A DNA stretch of 64,000 nucleotides, from NCBI RefSeq assembly GCF_010092425.1, contig NZ_CP048030.1, positions 1,054,001 through 1,118,000 of the forward strand. Direction: 5' to 3'. Made by a program: the position numbers and the translations under genes. A model generated the notes under the pieces. It ran no database searches. It saw only the letters and a program-made list of their open reading frames with translations, and was not told the DNA's origin. This document shows, piece after piece, positions 51,424 through 58,652 of the stretch (position 1 is the first letter of the stretch; the number at the start of each line of letters is the position of its first letter). This DNA is from Sinimarinibacterium sp. NLF-5-8 (GTDB lineage Bacteria > Pseudomonadota > Gammaproteobacteria > Nevskiales > Nevskiaceae).

Positions 51424-51645
51424 TCAACCGGCGCAGCAACTCCCCTTACCGCGCTCCTGAATCGGCGGGCACGGCACGGTGCCGTAGGAGCAGTACACGC
51501 AGCAGTCTCCCTGCTTGGGCTTGAGTACGGCGTGACACTGCTCGCACTCGTAGAACCACTGGCAGGCGTCTGTGGGCATCGTCTCGGTCTTGGCGTGGCC
51601 GCACTCGGGGCAAGTCAACGTCGACTCCAAGATCACGGCAGTCAC
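51424..51645 (-). CDS. GDCCVxC-domain small cysteine-rich protein
   Basis: The 73-residue protein has a zinc-ribbon-like half ([28 protein letters not shown]) and the signature [18 protein letters not shown], ending in CCAG. The family, annotated as GDCCVxC (seleno)protein, recurs in mercury operons and sometimes has selenocysteine at one position; here all are plain Cys codons. It may bind or hand over metal ions, but its role is unproven. Its ATG overlaps the merP stop. Confidence 0.82.
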   Translation of the reverse strand: MTAVILESTLTCPECGHAKTETMPTDACQWFYECEQCHAVLKPKQGDCCVYCSYGTVPCPPIQERGKGSCCAG

Positions 51646-51926
51646 TTTGCACTCCCCACCACGGTCGACGGATAACCAGCATCCTTGGTGGCGCGCTTGA
51701 GGGCTTCGGCGTTGGTCTTCGCATCATCGAATGTCACCTTGGCTTCGCGGCTGTCCAGATTCACGTCGGTCTTGCTGACGCCCGATACCTTGGTCAGCGC
51801 CTTCTTGACCGTGATCGGGCAGGTGGCGCAGTTCATGCCGGGCACGGACAGAGTGACGGTCTGGGTCGCTGCCCACAAGGGCGAGGCGAAGGCGGCAAAT
51901 GTGGCCAGCGTAATGAGCTTCTTCAT
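51642..51926 (-). CDS. merP: Periplasmic mercury-binding protein MerP
   Basis: The 94-residue protein has a signal peptide ([19 protein letters not shown]) and a heavy-metal-associated domain with the mercury-binding motif [15 protein letters not shown]. It captures Hg(II) in the periplasm and passes it to MerT. It lies 12 bases after merT on the same strand. Confidence 0.96.
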   Translation of the reverse strand: MKKLITLATFAAFASPLWAATQTVTLSVPGMNCATCPITVKKALTKVSGVSKTDVNLDSREAKVTFDDAKTNAEALKRATKDAGYPSTVVGSAK

Positions 51927-51938
51927 GACAACTTCCTT

Positions 51939-52307
51939 TCAGTAGAACCAGGGCGCGATAAGCGGGAACCCGAGCGCGAGAATCACCAACGCCACTACGG
52001 TCCAGAACAGCACCCTGTAGCTGCGGTTGACCGATGGAAGCGCGCAGACCTGCCCCGGTGCGCAATCCGTGGCCGGTCGCCAGATGCGGCGGTAAGCGAA
52101 GAAGAGCGCCACCACCGCCGCGCCGATGAACAGAGGCTGGTAGGGTTCGAGCAGCGTCAAGTTGCTGATCCACGCGCCGGAAACGCCGAGCGTGATCAAC
52201 ACCAACGGGCCGAGGCAGCAGGTGGAGGCGAGGATGGCGGCAAGCCCGCCAGTCAACAGCGCGCCGCGTCCGCCGCCTTGAGTTTCTGTTGGTCGATCTG
52301 TTTTCAT
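51939..52307 (-). CDS. merT: Mercuric transport protein MerT
   Basis: The 122-residue inner-membrane protein has three hydrophobic helices. The first carries the vicinal cysteine pair [19 protein letters not shown]; a second pair is in the cytoplasmic loop ([19 protein letters not shown]). It moves Hg(II) into the cytoplasm. It is the first gene downstream of the mer promoter. Confidence 0.96.
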   Translation of the reverse strand: MKTDRPTETQGGGRGALLTGGLAAILASTCCLGPLVLITLGVSGAWISNLTLLEPYQPLFIGAAVVALFFAYRRIWRPATDCAPGQVCALPSVNRSYRVLFWTVVALVILALGFPLIAPWFY

Positions 52308-52313
52308 AGGTTA

Positions 52314-52344
52314 AGCTTACTTCCGTACTTAAGTACGGAGTCAA
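52314..52344 (-). promoter_or_regulatory. mer promoter-operator
   Basis: On the minus strand, -35 TTGACT (52339-52344) and -10 TAAGCT (52314-52319) are separated by 19 bases, the overlong spacer that MerR corrects by DNA distortion. The operator TCCGTACTTAAGTACGGA (52322-52339) is a perfect 18-base palindrome. MerR is divergent. Confidence 0.92.
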
Positions 52345-52349
52345 GTGCC

Positions 52350-52757
52350 ATGAGCGAACCACCTGAAACACTGACCATCGGCGTCCTGGCCGATGCCGCC
52401 GGGGTCAACGTCGAGACGATCCGCTTCTATCAGCGCAAGGGCCTGATGCAGGAGCCTGACCGGCCTCTAGGCGGCATCCGTCGTTACGGGGGGCCGGATC
52501 TGGCACGCGTGCGCTTCATCAAATCGGCCCAGCGACTGGGCTTCAGCCTGGACGAGATCGCGGACTTGCTGAAGTTGGAGGATGGATCGCATTGCACCGA
52601 GGCCCGCGAGCAGGCCGAGCGCAAGCTGGCCGATGTGCGTGACCGGCTTGCCGACCTGCGTCGAATCGAAGTCGCGCTGCAAGGGCTCGTCGTGCGTTGC
52701 TGCGCCACGAGCGGACAGGTGCAGTGTCCGTTAATCGCCGCTTTGCAGGCGGCGTGA
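52350..52757 (+). CDS. merR: Mercury-responsive regulator MerR
   Basis: The 135-residue protein has the MerR winged helix ([39 protein letters not shown]) and a dimerisation coiled coil. The mercury ligands are cysteines in SHCTEA, VRCCATS and VQCPLI, the standard triad across the dimer. It represses mer and activates it when Hg(II) binds. It is divergent from merT over the shared operator. Confidence 0.95.
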   Translation: MSEPPETLTIGVLADAAGVNVETIRFYQRKGLMQEPDRPLGGIRRYGGPDLARVRFIKSAQRLGFSLDEIADLLKLEDGSHCTEAREQAERKLADVRDRLADLRRIEVALQGLVVRCCATSGQVQCPLIAALQAA

Positions 52758-52993
52758 GGCGTCCAAACTGGCCCGTCTCCGCTCTCGGTCGCCGACGCCT
52801 GAGCAGACGAAAACCGCAACCGATAGCCCTCACCTCCCCGAAAACAGCCGACGTCGGCACTTGGACGGTCAAGAGGCCAGCAGAGAGCGGAGAGAGAAAA
52901 ACCGCTACGTCGAGGCTGCGGGTCGGCGGTTCGGCAAGGGTGCGGTCAAGAGGCAGGAGCCCGAAACCGCGCCAACACTGGCGTTCCGGGCAG
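52758..52993. other. Spacer between merR and tRNA-Ala with an 11-base inverted repeat
   Basis: No gene is supportable. TCTCCGCTCTC (52776-52786) and GAGAGCGGAGA (52883-52893) form a perfect 11-base inverted repeat about 96 bases apart. It may be a transposon-end relic or a long-range hairpin at the edge of the mercury segment. Confidence 0.45.
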
Positions 52994-52998
52994 AAAAA

Positions 52999-53025
52999 AG
53001 CCCAACCGATAAGGGTTGGGCTTTG
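52999..53025 (-). terminator. Terminator of tRNA-Ala
   Basis: AGCCCAACC / GGTTGGGCT stem with A6 on the left, downstream of the minus-strand tRNA. Confidence 0.85.
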
Positions 53026-53031
53026 GGTAAA

Positions 53032-53107
<76 letters not shown>

Positions 53108-53162
53108 ACGACAGGGGCGCTATTCTACGCATTACGCGGCAAAAAAACAGTATGGATCACAC

Positions 53163-55340
53163 ATGAGTTGGCAAAACTTGAAAATCGCTGCGGGATTGAC
53201 GCTGCTGGCCTGGACAATGGGGCAAGGGGGCATTGCAGGGACGCAGGAGGCTGACAATTGGCTGGATGATGAATTGATCGTGACTTATCGCTCGGCAGCC
53301 GATGGCGTGCGCGCCAAAGCGGCGCGCGCAACGATGGGGATGGCGACGCTGCACACGCTGGCCAACGGTCAGGTTCAGGTGCTGCGCTTGCCGCTGATGA
53401 TGGATGCCCTGCGCGCGCGTGAGCGTTTTGCTGCGGATCCGGATGTAGTGGCGGTGGAGCCCAATTTCATCCGCCGCCGTCATGCGATTTTGCCCAGCGA
53501 TCCATTGTTTTTTCAGCAATGGGGCTTGCGCAGCATCGGCCAGGGCAACTTTGCGACGGATGACCCTGCGCTGGCGAGTGTGCCGGGGGGTGATATATCG
53601 GCGCTGGCGGCCTGGGACCCGGCAGCAGACGGTTCATTTGCGCGCGCCGGTCGCGGCGAGGTGGTGGTGGCGGTGATTGATGATGCGTTTGATGTGACGC
53701 ATCCCGATCTGGCCACCAATTTCATCGGCGGCGCCGATATGACGCGCTGTAACGGTGCCGACTGCGCCGCCGATGTAGCACCGGAGAATGCGGCAATGGC
53801 GCACGGCACGATGGTGGCCGGCGTGCTGGGGGCGGCAGGCAATAACGGGATCGGCGGTGCCGGAATGATCTGGCGGGTGAAGATGCTGCCGCTGAAAGTC
53901 GGACGGGTGCGTCGCGATGAGGTGATTCTGGACAACGGCTCCATCTTGCGCGCTTATGAATACGCACTCGAACACGGTGCGCAGGTCATCAACGCCAGTT
54001 ATGGCGGGCCCAATTTCTCGCAGGCGGAATTTGATGCCATCACGCGCCTGAACGCCGCCGGTATTGCACTGGTGACCTCTGCGGGGAACTTCAACTCCAA
54101 TCTGGATGAATCGGTGGCGGCCTACCCGGCCAATTACGACATTGCCAATGTGATTGCGGTGGCCGCCACCAACCGCCAGGACAACATTGCCAGTTTCAGC
54201 CAGTTTGGGCCGCTCAGCGTGGACGTTGCCGCACCGGGTTTGCAGATGGTGACCGCGCTGCCAGATGGCCAGTACATCAGTGGTGAACGGTGCGGCCAGG
54301 GCGGGCTTTGTGGGGCCAATGGCACTTCGTTTGCCGCGCCGCTGGTGACCGGTCTGGCCGCCTTGCTGCGTGAGCAATATCCGGCGATCCCGATCAATGA
54401 ATTGCGCGCGCGACTGATCGAAGGCGCCGATCGCGGTGCCGCAGGTGGCGACGTCGGCCAACTCACGCAAGGCGGACGCATCAACGCCGCGCGCAGCCTC
54501 GACATGCCGCCGCAGCCAGCGGTGCTGCTGCGCGCGGTAGCGATCAGCGATGACAATGGCCGCCTCGACTTTGGCGAGCAAACCACGCTTCGGCTCAGCC
54601 TCCAAAACTTTTGGCAACACGCCCATAACCTGCGCGCGACCTTGCATGCGCCCGCTGGCGTGCAGGTGCTCACGCCCACGCAAACGCTGCCTGACCTGGC
54701 CAGCAACGCGCGCGCGACGCTGCGCTTCGACATTGCCGTCGATCACCTCGCCAAACCGTATCAGGATCTGGATTTCTGGCTGGATCTGCGCGCCGATGGG
54801 GGTTATGCCGCCCAGCGGCCTTTTCGCCAGACACTGGCGCCGCTGACCCCGGGGCAGCGCGCGCAAGCGGTGCTGTCGGAAGGGCTGCATGATGACTTTC
54901 ACACCTGGCATTTCACCGTTGCCGAGGCGCGCGCCGGACAAAAACTGCAAATCTGCGCGCGCGCTGAACAGGACATCGATCTGCTGCTCAACCGTGGCGC
55001 ACCCGCCCAGTACGATATTGAACTGGGGCGCACTTCCAAGGCGCAAGGCACTTATTTTTCAAATGCCGACTGGCGCGCAACGGGTGACGAAACGGCAGAA
55101 CGTCTGACTTTTGATGCGCAAGCTTCAACAACGTATTTTTTGACCGTGGTCAATTACACCGTAGCGCAGGCACTGCCTTATGTTGTGGATTTGCGCTGGG
55201 TGGATCCAACACAGGGCAATGACACCTTGTGCCCTGCTCCGTCCAGCGGCGGTGGCGCAACCGATCCACGCGCGCTGTGTTTTCTGCTGTTGCTTGCCGC
55301 ATTCAAATTCAAAAAAATCATTGTCGAATCAATGCACTGA
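53163..55340 (+). CDS. Secreted subtilisin-family serine protease (S8)
   Basis: The 725-residue protein has an N-terminal hydrophobic segment (IAAGLTLLAWTMGQGGIAG) and an inhibitor-like propeptide (DELIVTYRSAADGVRAKAARATMGM). The subtilase domain has catalytic Asp in AVIDDAFDVTHPDL, His in AHGTMVAGVLG, oxyanion Asn in SAGNFNS and Ser in GTSFAAPLVTGLAAL. C-terminal beta domains follow (FGEQTTLRLSLQNF; a PPC-like part with DIDLLLNRGA). The end (SSGGGATDPRALCFLLLLAAFKFKK) resembles a weak GlyGly-CTERM anchor. It is divergent from tRNA-Ala. Confidence 0.92.
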   Translation: MSWQNLKIAAGLTLLAWTMGQGGIAGTQEADNWLDDELIVTYRSAADGVRAKAARATMGMATLHTLANGQVQVLRLPLMMDALRARERFAADPDVVAVEPNFIRRRHAILPSDPLFFQQWGLRSIGQGNFATDDPALASVPGGDISALAAWDPAADGSFARAGRGEVVVAVIDDAFDVTHPDLATNFIGGADMTRCNGADCAADVAPENAAMAHGTMVAGVLGAAGNNGIGGAGMIWRVKMLPLKVGRVRRDEVILDNGSILRAYEYALEHGAQVINASYGGPNFSQAEFDAITRLNAAGIALVTSAGNFNSNLDESVAAYPANYDIANVIAVAATNRQDNIASFSQFGPLSVDVAAPGLQMVTALPDGQYISGERCGQGGLCGANGTSFAAPLVTGLAALLREQYPAIPINELRARLIEGADRGAAGGDVGQLTQGGRINAARSLDMPPQPAVLLRAVAISDDNGRLDFGEQTTLRLSLQNFWQHAHNLRATLHAPAGVQVLTPTQTLPDLASNARATLRFDIAVDHLAKPYQDLDFWLDLRADGGYAAQRPFRQTLAPLTPGQRAQAVLSEGLHDDFHTWHFTVAEARAGQKLQICARAEQDIDLLLNRGAPAQYDIELGRTSKAQGTYFSNADWRATGDETAERLTFDAQASTTYFLTVVNYTVAQALPYVVDLRWVDPTQGNDTLCPAPSSGGGATDPRALCFLLLLAAFKFKKIIVESMH

Positions 55341-55477
55341 TCGCCATCAACAAGGTTTTGGCAACCTTTCCATCAACACAGGACTTCCCGACAGCAAAAA
55401 ACCCTGCTAAAACCGCGCGCCATGAACGGCGGGTGCCGCTCAAACCACCGTCAAACACCATCACAGGAGGCTGCACC

Positions 55478-55702
55478 ATGGCGCGTAAACCCAAAAAAGC
55501 TGCAAAGGCGCAAGCACAGCCTGAAGCACAGAAGACCAATGATGATTTCATCGATGACGACGAGCTGGGCGATGAAGAAATCATTGACTTTGATGAATCG
55601 CAGATCCAGACCGATATCAAAATGCGCGACTGGCGTGATGTTGAACGCCTCAAGGAAGAACGCGCGTTGCGCAAGGCGATCGACGACGACTTTGACTTTT
55701 GA
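55478..55702 (+). CDS. PA3496-like small acidic protein
   Basis: The 74-residue protein starts at the ATG after CAGGAGG. A basic Ala/Lys-rich beginning is followed by acidic DDFIDDDELGDEEIIDFDES and the conserved ending RDWRDVERLKEERALRKAIDDDFDF. This matches the family annotated as PA3496 putative envelope integrity protein in gammaproteobacteria; its function is not established. It abuts the DUF1631 gene on the other strand. Confidence 0.78.
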   Translation: MARKPKKAAKAQAQPEAQKTNDDFIDDDELGDEEIIDFDESQIQTDIKMRDWRDVERLKEERALRKAIDDDFDF

Positions 55703-55705
55703 CCG

Positions 55706-57766
55706 TCAGCGCGGCTGATCTGCCACGCGACCACTGTCTGCAACCCAGGCCCAGGCGGCCGTCTCGCGGGCAAAGGGCAGCTTGAGCAGTCGTGCAACGG
55801 CCACTTGCACCTCCGGTTCGGGATCAATTGGCAGCGCCCGCCCTTCCACCAGCTCGGTGGCAAAGGTGCTCCCGCGCAGACTCAGCACACGCGGCTCCAT
55901 GTAATGGGCAAACAGCACACCATTTTGCGCCGGGTAATAGCTGCGCAGCCGCAACCAGTGTTTGGTCTGCGTGGACGGCTCCCATAAGGTGAACCACGCC
56001 CCAGGCACCAGCAACACCGACAGCAGCCCTTGCAGCTCGGCCTCGATCGACACCGGTTGCGGCAAGGTATCGACAGGTGCGGACGGCGCCGAACCGTCAT
56101 CCCGATAGATTCTGAGCAGTCCGGCCAGCAACTGATCAATCCTTGCTTCTGAAAACCCGACCCTGCCCAGCATCCGGGTCAGGTTGGCGATGATTTCCGA
56201 CGGGTCGATACGACCTGCAGCACTCGCCGTCATATCCGGCTCCAGGCTGTCGAGCACCCGATCGACCCACTGCATGGTCTGTGTCCATGCGGCACCCTCG
56301 ATGCCGCTGCGCAGATAGTCCAGGCACAGCAACGGCCCAAAGCCAGAGAGCATCAACCGCATCACATCAACGGGCAACGGACGATTTGCGATCCGGCATC
56401 TGAGTTCGTGGGCGACCACCCGACGCACGCGCTCGATGCGATTGTGGTTTTTCTTTTGCTGCTGATCGACCTGCTCATGCAAGAACGCATCGGCAACCTG
56501 CGGAGCCAGTGCAGTCCCCGCCTGCGCGCGCACGGCTTCCGGATTCAGGTCAAAGCGCCGTACCACCGCCTCGATCAGCCCTTGCAACTCGCCGACCAGT
56601 TGGGCCGATGGCAATGCCTCGGCGCTGCCAAAGCGCAGCAGCATGTCAAACACATCGTGTACCGCGCGGCGTGCCGGGTGCTCGGCGGCGGCAAAAAAGC
56701 GGGGGTCGGCCAGTGCGGCTTTCATCACCGGCCATTGCAGCCGTGCAAACAACGGTTTGAAGGCATCGGTCAGTCGGGGATCACGAAAATAGTCGTCGAA
56801 CATCCGCGCCACCAACGCCACGTTTTCGGCTGGTAACCACTGCGGCGGCTGCGGCGCCTGCCCTTGCCCGTAGGCGCTGAGGATGTGCGCAATATCATGC
56901 GCCAGCGCTTGGTCGCCATAGCCGCGCGCACCAGAGGCGATCGCAGCAAGACCGTCCGGCACCACCGCCGGGTGAGGGGCAAAGACAGCGCCCGCATCAA
57001 GACCGCGCGCCCATTCGGGAACCGCGCCGGCTTCAGCGCCTGCCGACGATGCCGCGCGCGCCGACGGCGCCGAGACAAAAGCCGGTGCCGGCCCCGGCTC
57101 GATGCCATGCTGCGCCAACAGCTGGTTGGCGCCCACAAACACCTCGGATAACCGGCTGACCACCACCCGATCAAACAGCTTGTAGATCACCAGCTTGATC
57201 GGAAAGTCCACATTGAGCTGCTGCATCGAAGCCTGAAACGCGCGGATGATCCGCTGAGGCGCCATCGCCTCAGGGGAAACCTCATGACCCGGCACCCCCG
57301 CCAACTGCGCCAGCCGCCGCTGCAAATCCATCAACTCATGCGCATGCAAGGCACTGGCCTTGGCTTCCATGTTGCTGACCGCAATACGCTCCTCCAGCGC
57401 ATCGCCATCCTGCAGGGTCCACTGGCCGATATCGCTGCTGTCCGGCGCGCGCGTTTGATCGGCATCTTCACCCACGCCGGCCAGCGCCTTGCGCAGGGCT
57501 TCAACAAACGCACGGATGATGCGCGCGCGCTGCACGCGAACAATCCGCATGGTGTCCAGATACACGCGCTGCTCATCCCCGGCGCGGGCTTTTTCGGCAG
57601 AGTCGAACAGGATGTCATCGGCCTTGTCGAACATCTCGCGCAGCTGCTCGCCCAGCACCGTCACAGCCATCTCGAACAGCGCCCGCACGATCGGATTGGC
57701 CGTCTGCGGGGACTGCGGATCGGCGTCGGCATCGGTCACATCAGCAGGAGCAAAGGGTTGGGTCAT
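55706..57766 (-). CDS. DUF1631 family protein
   Basis: The product has about 686 residues, is mainly helical and has no signal peptide. Family blocks are ALFEMAVTVLGEQLREMFDKADDILFDSAEKARAGDEQRVYLDTMRIVR near the N-terminus, WPVMKAALADPRFFAAAEHPARRAVHDVFDMLLRFG centrally, and LSVLLVPGAWFTLWEPSTQTKHWLRLRSYYPAQNGVLFAHYMEPRVLSLRGSTFATELVEGRA, a PilZ-like C-terminal part. The function is unknown. ATG 57766 (MTQPFAPADV) is preferred to the frame's earlier start. Confidence 0.85.
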   Translation of the reverse strand: MTQPFAPADVTDADADPQSPQTANPIVRALFEMAVTVLGEQLREMFDKADDILFDSAEKARAGDEQRVYLDTMRIVRVQRARIIRAFVEALRKALAGVGEDADQTRAPDSSDIGQWTLQDGDALEERIAVSNMEAKASALHAHELMDLQRRLAQLAGVPGHEVSPEAMAPQRIIRAFQASMQQLNVDFPIKLVIYKLFDRVVVSRLSEVFVGANQLLAQHGIEPGPAPAFVSAPSARAASSAGAEAGAVPEWARGLDAGAVFAPHPAVVPDGLAAIASGARGYGDQALAHDIAHILSAYGQGQAPQPPQWLPAENVALVARMFDDYFRDPRLTDAFKPLFARLQWPVMKAALADPRFFAAAEHPARRAVHDVFDMLLRFGSAEALPSAQLVGELQGLIEAVVRRFDLNPEAVRAQAGTALAPQVADAFLHEQVDQQQKKNHNRIERVRRVVAHELRCRIANRPLPVDVMRLMLSGFGPLLCLDYLRSGIEGAAWTQTMQWVDRVLDSLEPDMTASAAGRIDPSEIIANLTRMLGRVGFSEARIDQLLAGLLRIYRDDGSAPSAPVDTLPQPVSIEAELQGLLSVLLVPGAWFTLWEPSTQTKHWLRLRSYYPAQNGVLFAHYMEPRVLSLRGSTFATELVEGRALPIDPEPEVQVAVARLLKLPFARETAAWAWVADSGRVADQPR

Positions 57767-57877
57767 GCCAGTACGCAAAAATCAGATTCGGCATTGTGCG
57801 CGATCCAAGGCCTGGCAAACGACATGCCCCGCCGCGCGCAGCATTTTTCCGGCCTTGCGGAAACCTCAAGTCCCCGT

Positions 57878-57968
57878 GCTGCGTCTTTGGCGCGTAGGTG
57901 GTGCCATTGTTCGCGGCTGAAGCCGCTCCCACGAAGAACCCTCAGACCGCGCGCTGCGTCTTTGGCGC
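57878..57968. repeat. REP-type palindrome flanked by 16-base direct repeats
   Basis: A REP-like hairpin (TTCGCGGCTGAAGCCGCTCC then CACGAA, 57910-57935) matches the GGAGCGGCTTCAGCCGCGAA core common in Pseudomonas and Xanthomonadaceae. It is bracketed by GCTGCGTCTTTGGCGC at 57878-57893 and 57953-57968; the right copy encodes the last residues of the HNH protein. This suggests insertion with duplication of the gene's 3' end. Confidence 0.7.
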
Positions 57969-58505
57969 ATGAGCCAGCAAAAACGCCATCTGATCCTGCA
58001 AAATCCGTCGGTTGGACAGAATCAGATACTGCGCAAGATTGGGGGTGTACGGCACCGCCAGCAGTTTCATCCCCGCCTCCTCCGGCGTGCGATCACGCTT
58101 GCGCTGATTGCAGTGGCGGCACGCGGTGACGCAGTTTTCCCAAACCGACAATCCCCCGCGCGAAACCGGGATCACATGGTCGCGGGTGAGCCTGGCCGCA
58201 GCAAACTGCTCACCGCAGTACAGACACAGATGCTGGTCGCGCTGAAAAAGCGTGCGATTGGTCAGCAACGTCGAGCCGCGCGCAAACCGGCGCGAGCGAT
58301 CGGCGACGGCAATGATCGAGCCAATCTGCAATTCCGAGCGCACGCCGGTGCGCGCATTGATGCCGCCACGAATGACAAACCGCGCATCACCCGCCTCCCA
58401 GCGCACCCGCTGGCGGGCATACAGAACCGCCGCCGTCTGCCAGCCGATCCAGCCCACCGGCGTACCGCCCATATCGATCTTCAGAATCGCCGGAATCGTC
58501 ACCAT
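57942..58505 (-). CDS. HNH endonuclease
   Basis: The 187-residue protein starts MVTIPAILKIDMGGTPVGWI. The HNH site is CLYCGEQFAAARLTRDHVIPVSRGGLSVWENCVTACRHCNQRKRDR: two CxxC zinc pairs, His in DHVIP and Asn in WENCVTAC. It is the stand-alone HNH type widespread in gamma- and betaproteobacteria, function unclear. The ATG at 58505 is chosen because homology starts there, though the frame is open upstream. Its last codons form part of the direct repeat flanking the REP. Confidence 0.88.
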   Translation of the reverse strand: MVTIPAILKIDMGGTPVGWIGWQTAAVLYARQRVRWEAGDARFVIRGGINARTGVRSELQIGSIIAVADRSRRFARGSTLLTNRTLFQRDQHLCLYCGEQFAAARLTRDHVIPVSRGGLSVWENCVTACRHCNQRKRDRTPEEAGMKLLAVPYTPNLAQYLILSNRRILQDQMAFLLAHAPKTQRAV

Positions 58506-58586
58506 CCGTCCTCCAATCTGGTTGTCATGTGCATATTTTTGCCTTGCAATCAATACCGCCGATAGGCGTCCAGCACAAGCGATACC

Positions 58587-58615
58587 CTTGAAAGCGCGCG
58601 CGCGCGCCGCCATTT
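58587..58615 (+). promoter_or_regulatory. Sigma-32 heat-shock promoter of clpB with (GC)7 spacer
   Basis: CTTGAAA (58587-58593) and CGCCATTT (58608-58615) are 14 bases apart, close to the sigma-32 consensus CTTGAAA-n(13-15)-CCCCATnT. The spacer is an uninterrupted alternating GC run (58594-58607), capable in principle of Z-DNA. Confidence 0.75.
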
Positions 58616-58652
58616 GTTGAGCCATTCGTACTTCATAACAAGGAGCGCGCAC

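Noticed and set aside
51424-51645. Selenoprotein reading of the GDCCVxC gene
   Set aside because: The cysteine positions are normal TGC/TGT codons and no in-frame TGA within the motif is seen.
53634-55046. Open frame of 470 codons on the minus strand
   Set aside because: Antisense to the subtilase gene, without family features.
55220-55340. Clear GlyGly-CTERM anchor on the subtilase
   Set aside because: The Gly stretch and hydrophobic segment are present but the helix is short, contains charged residues soon after, and the basic end is weak; noted only as a resemblance.
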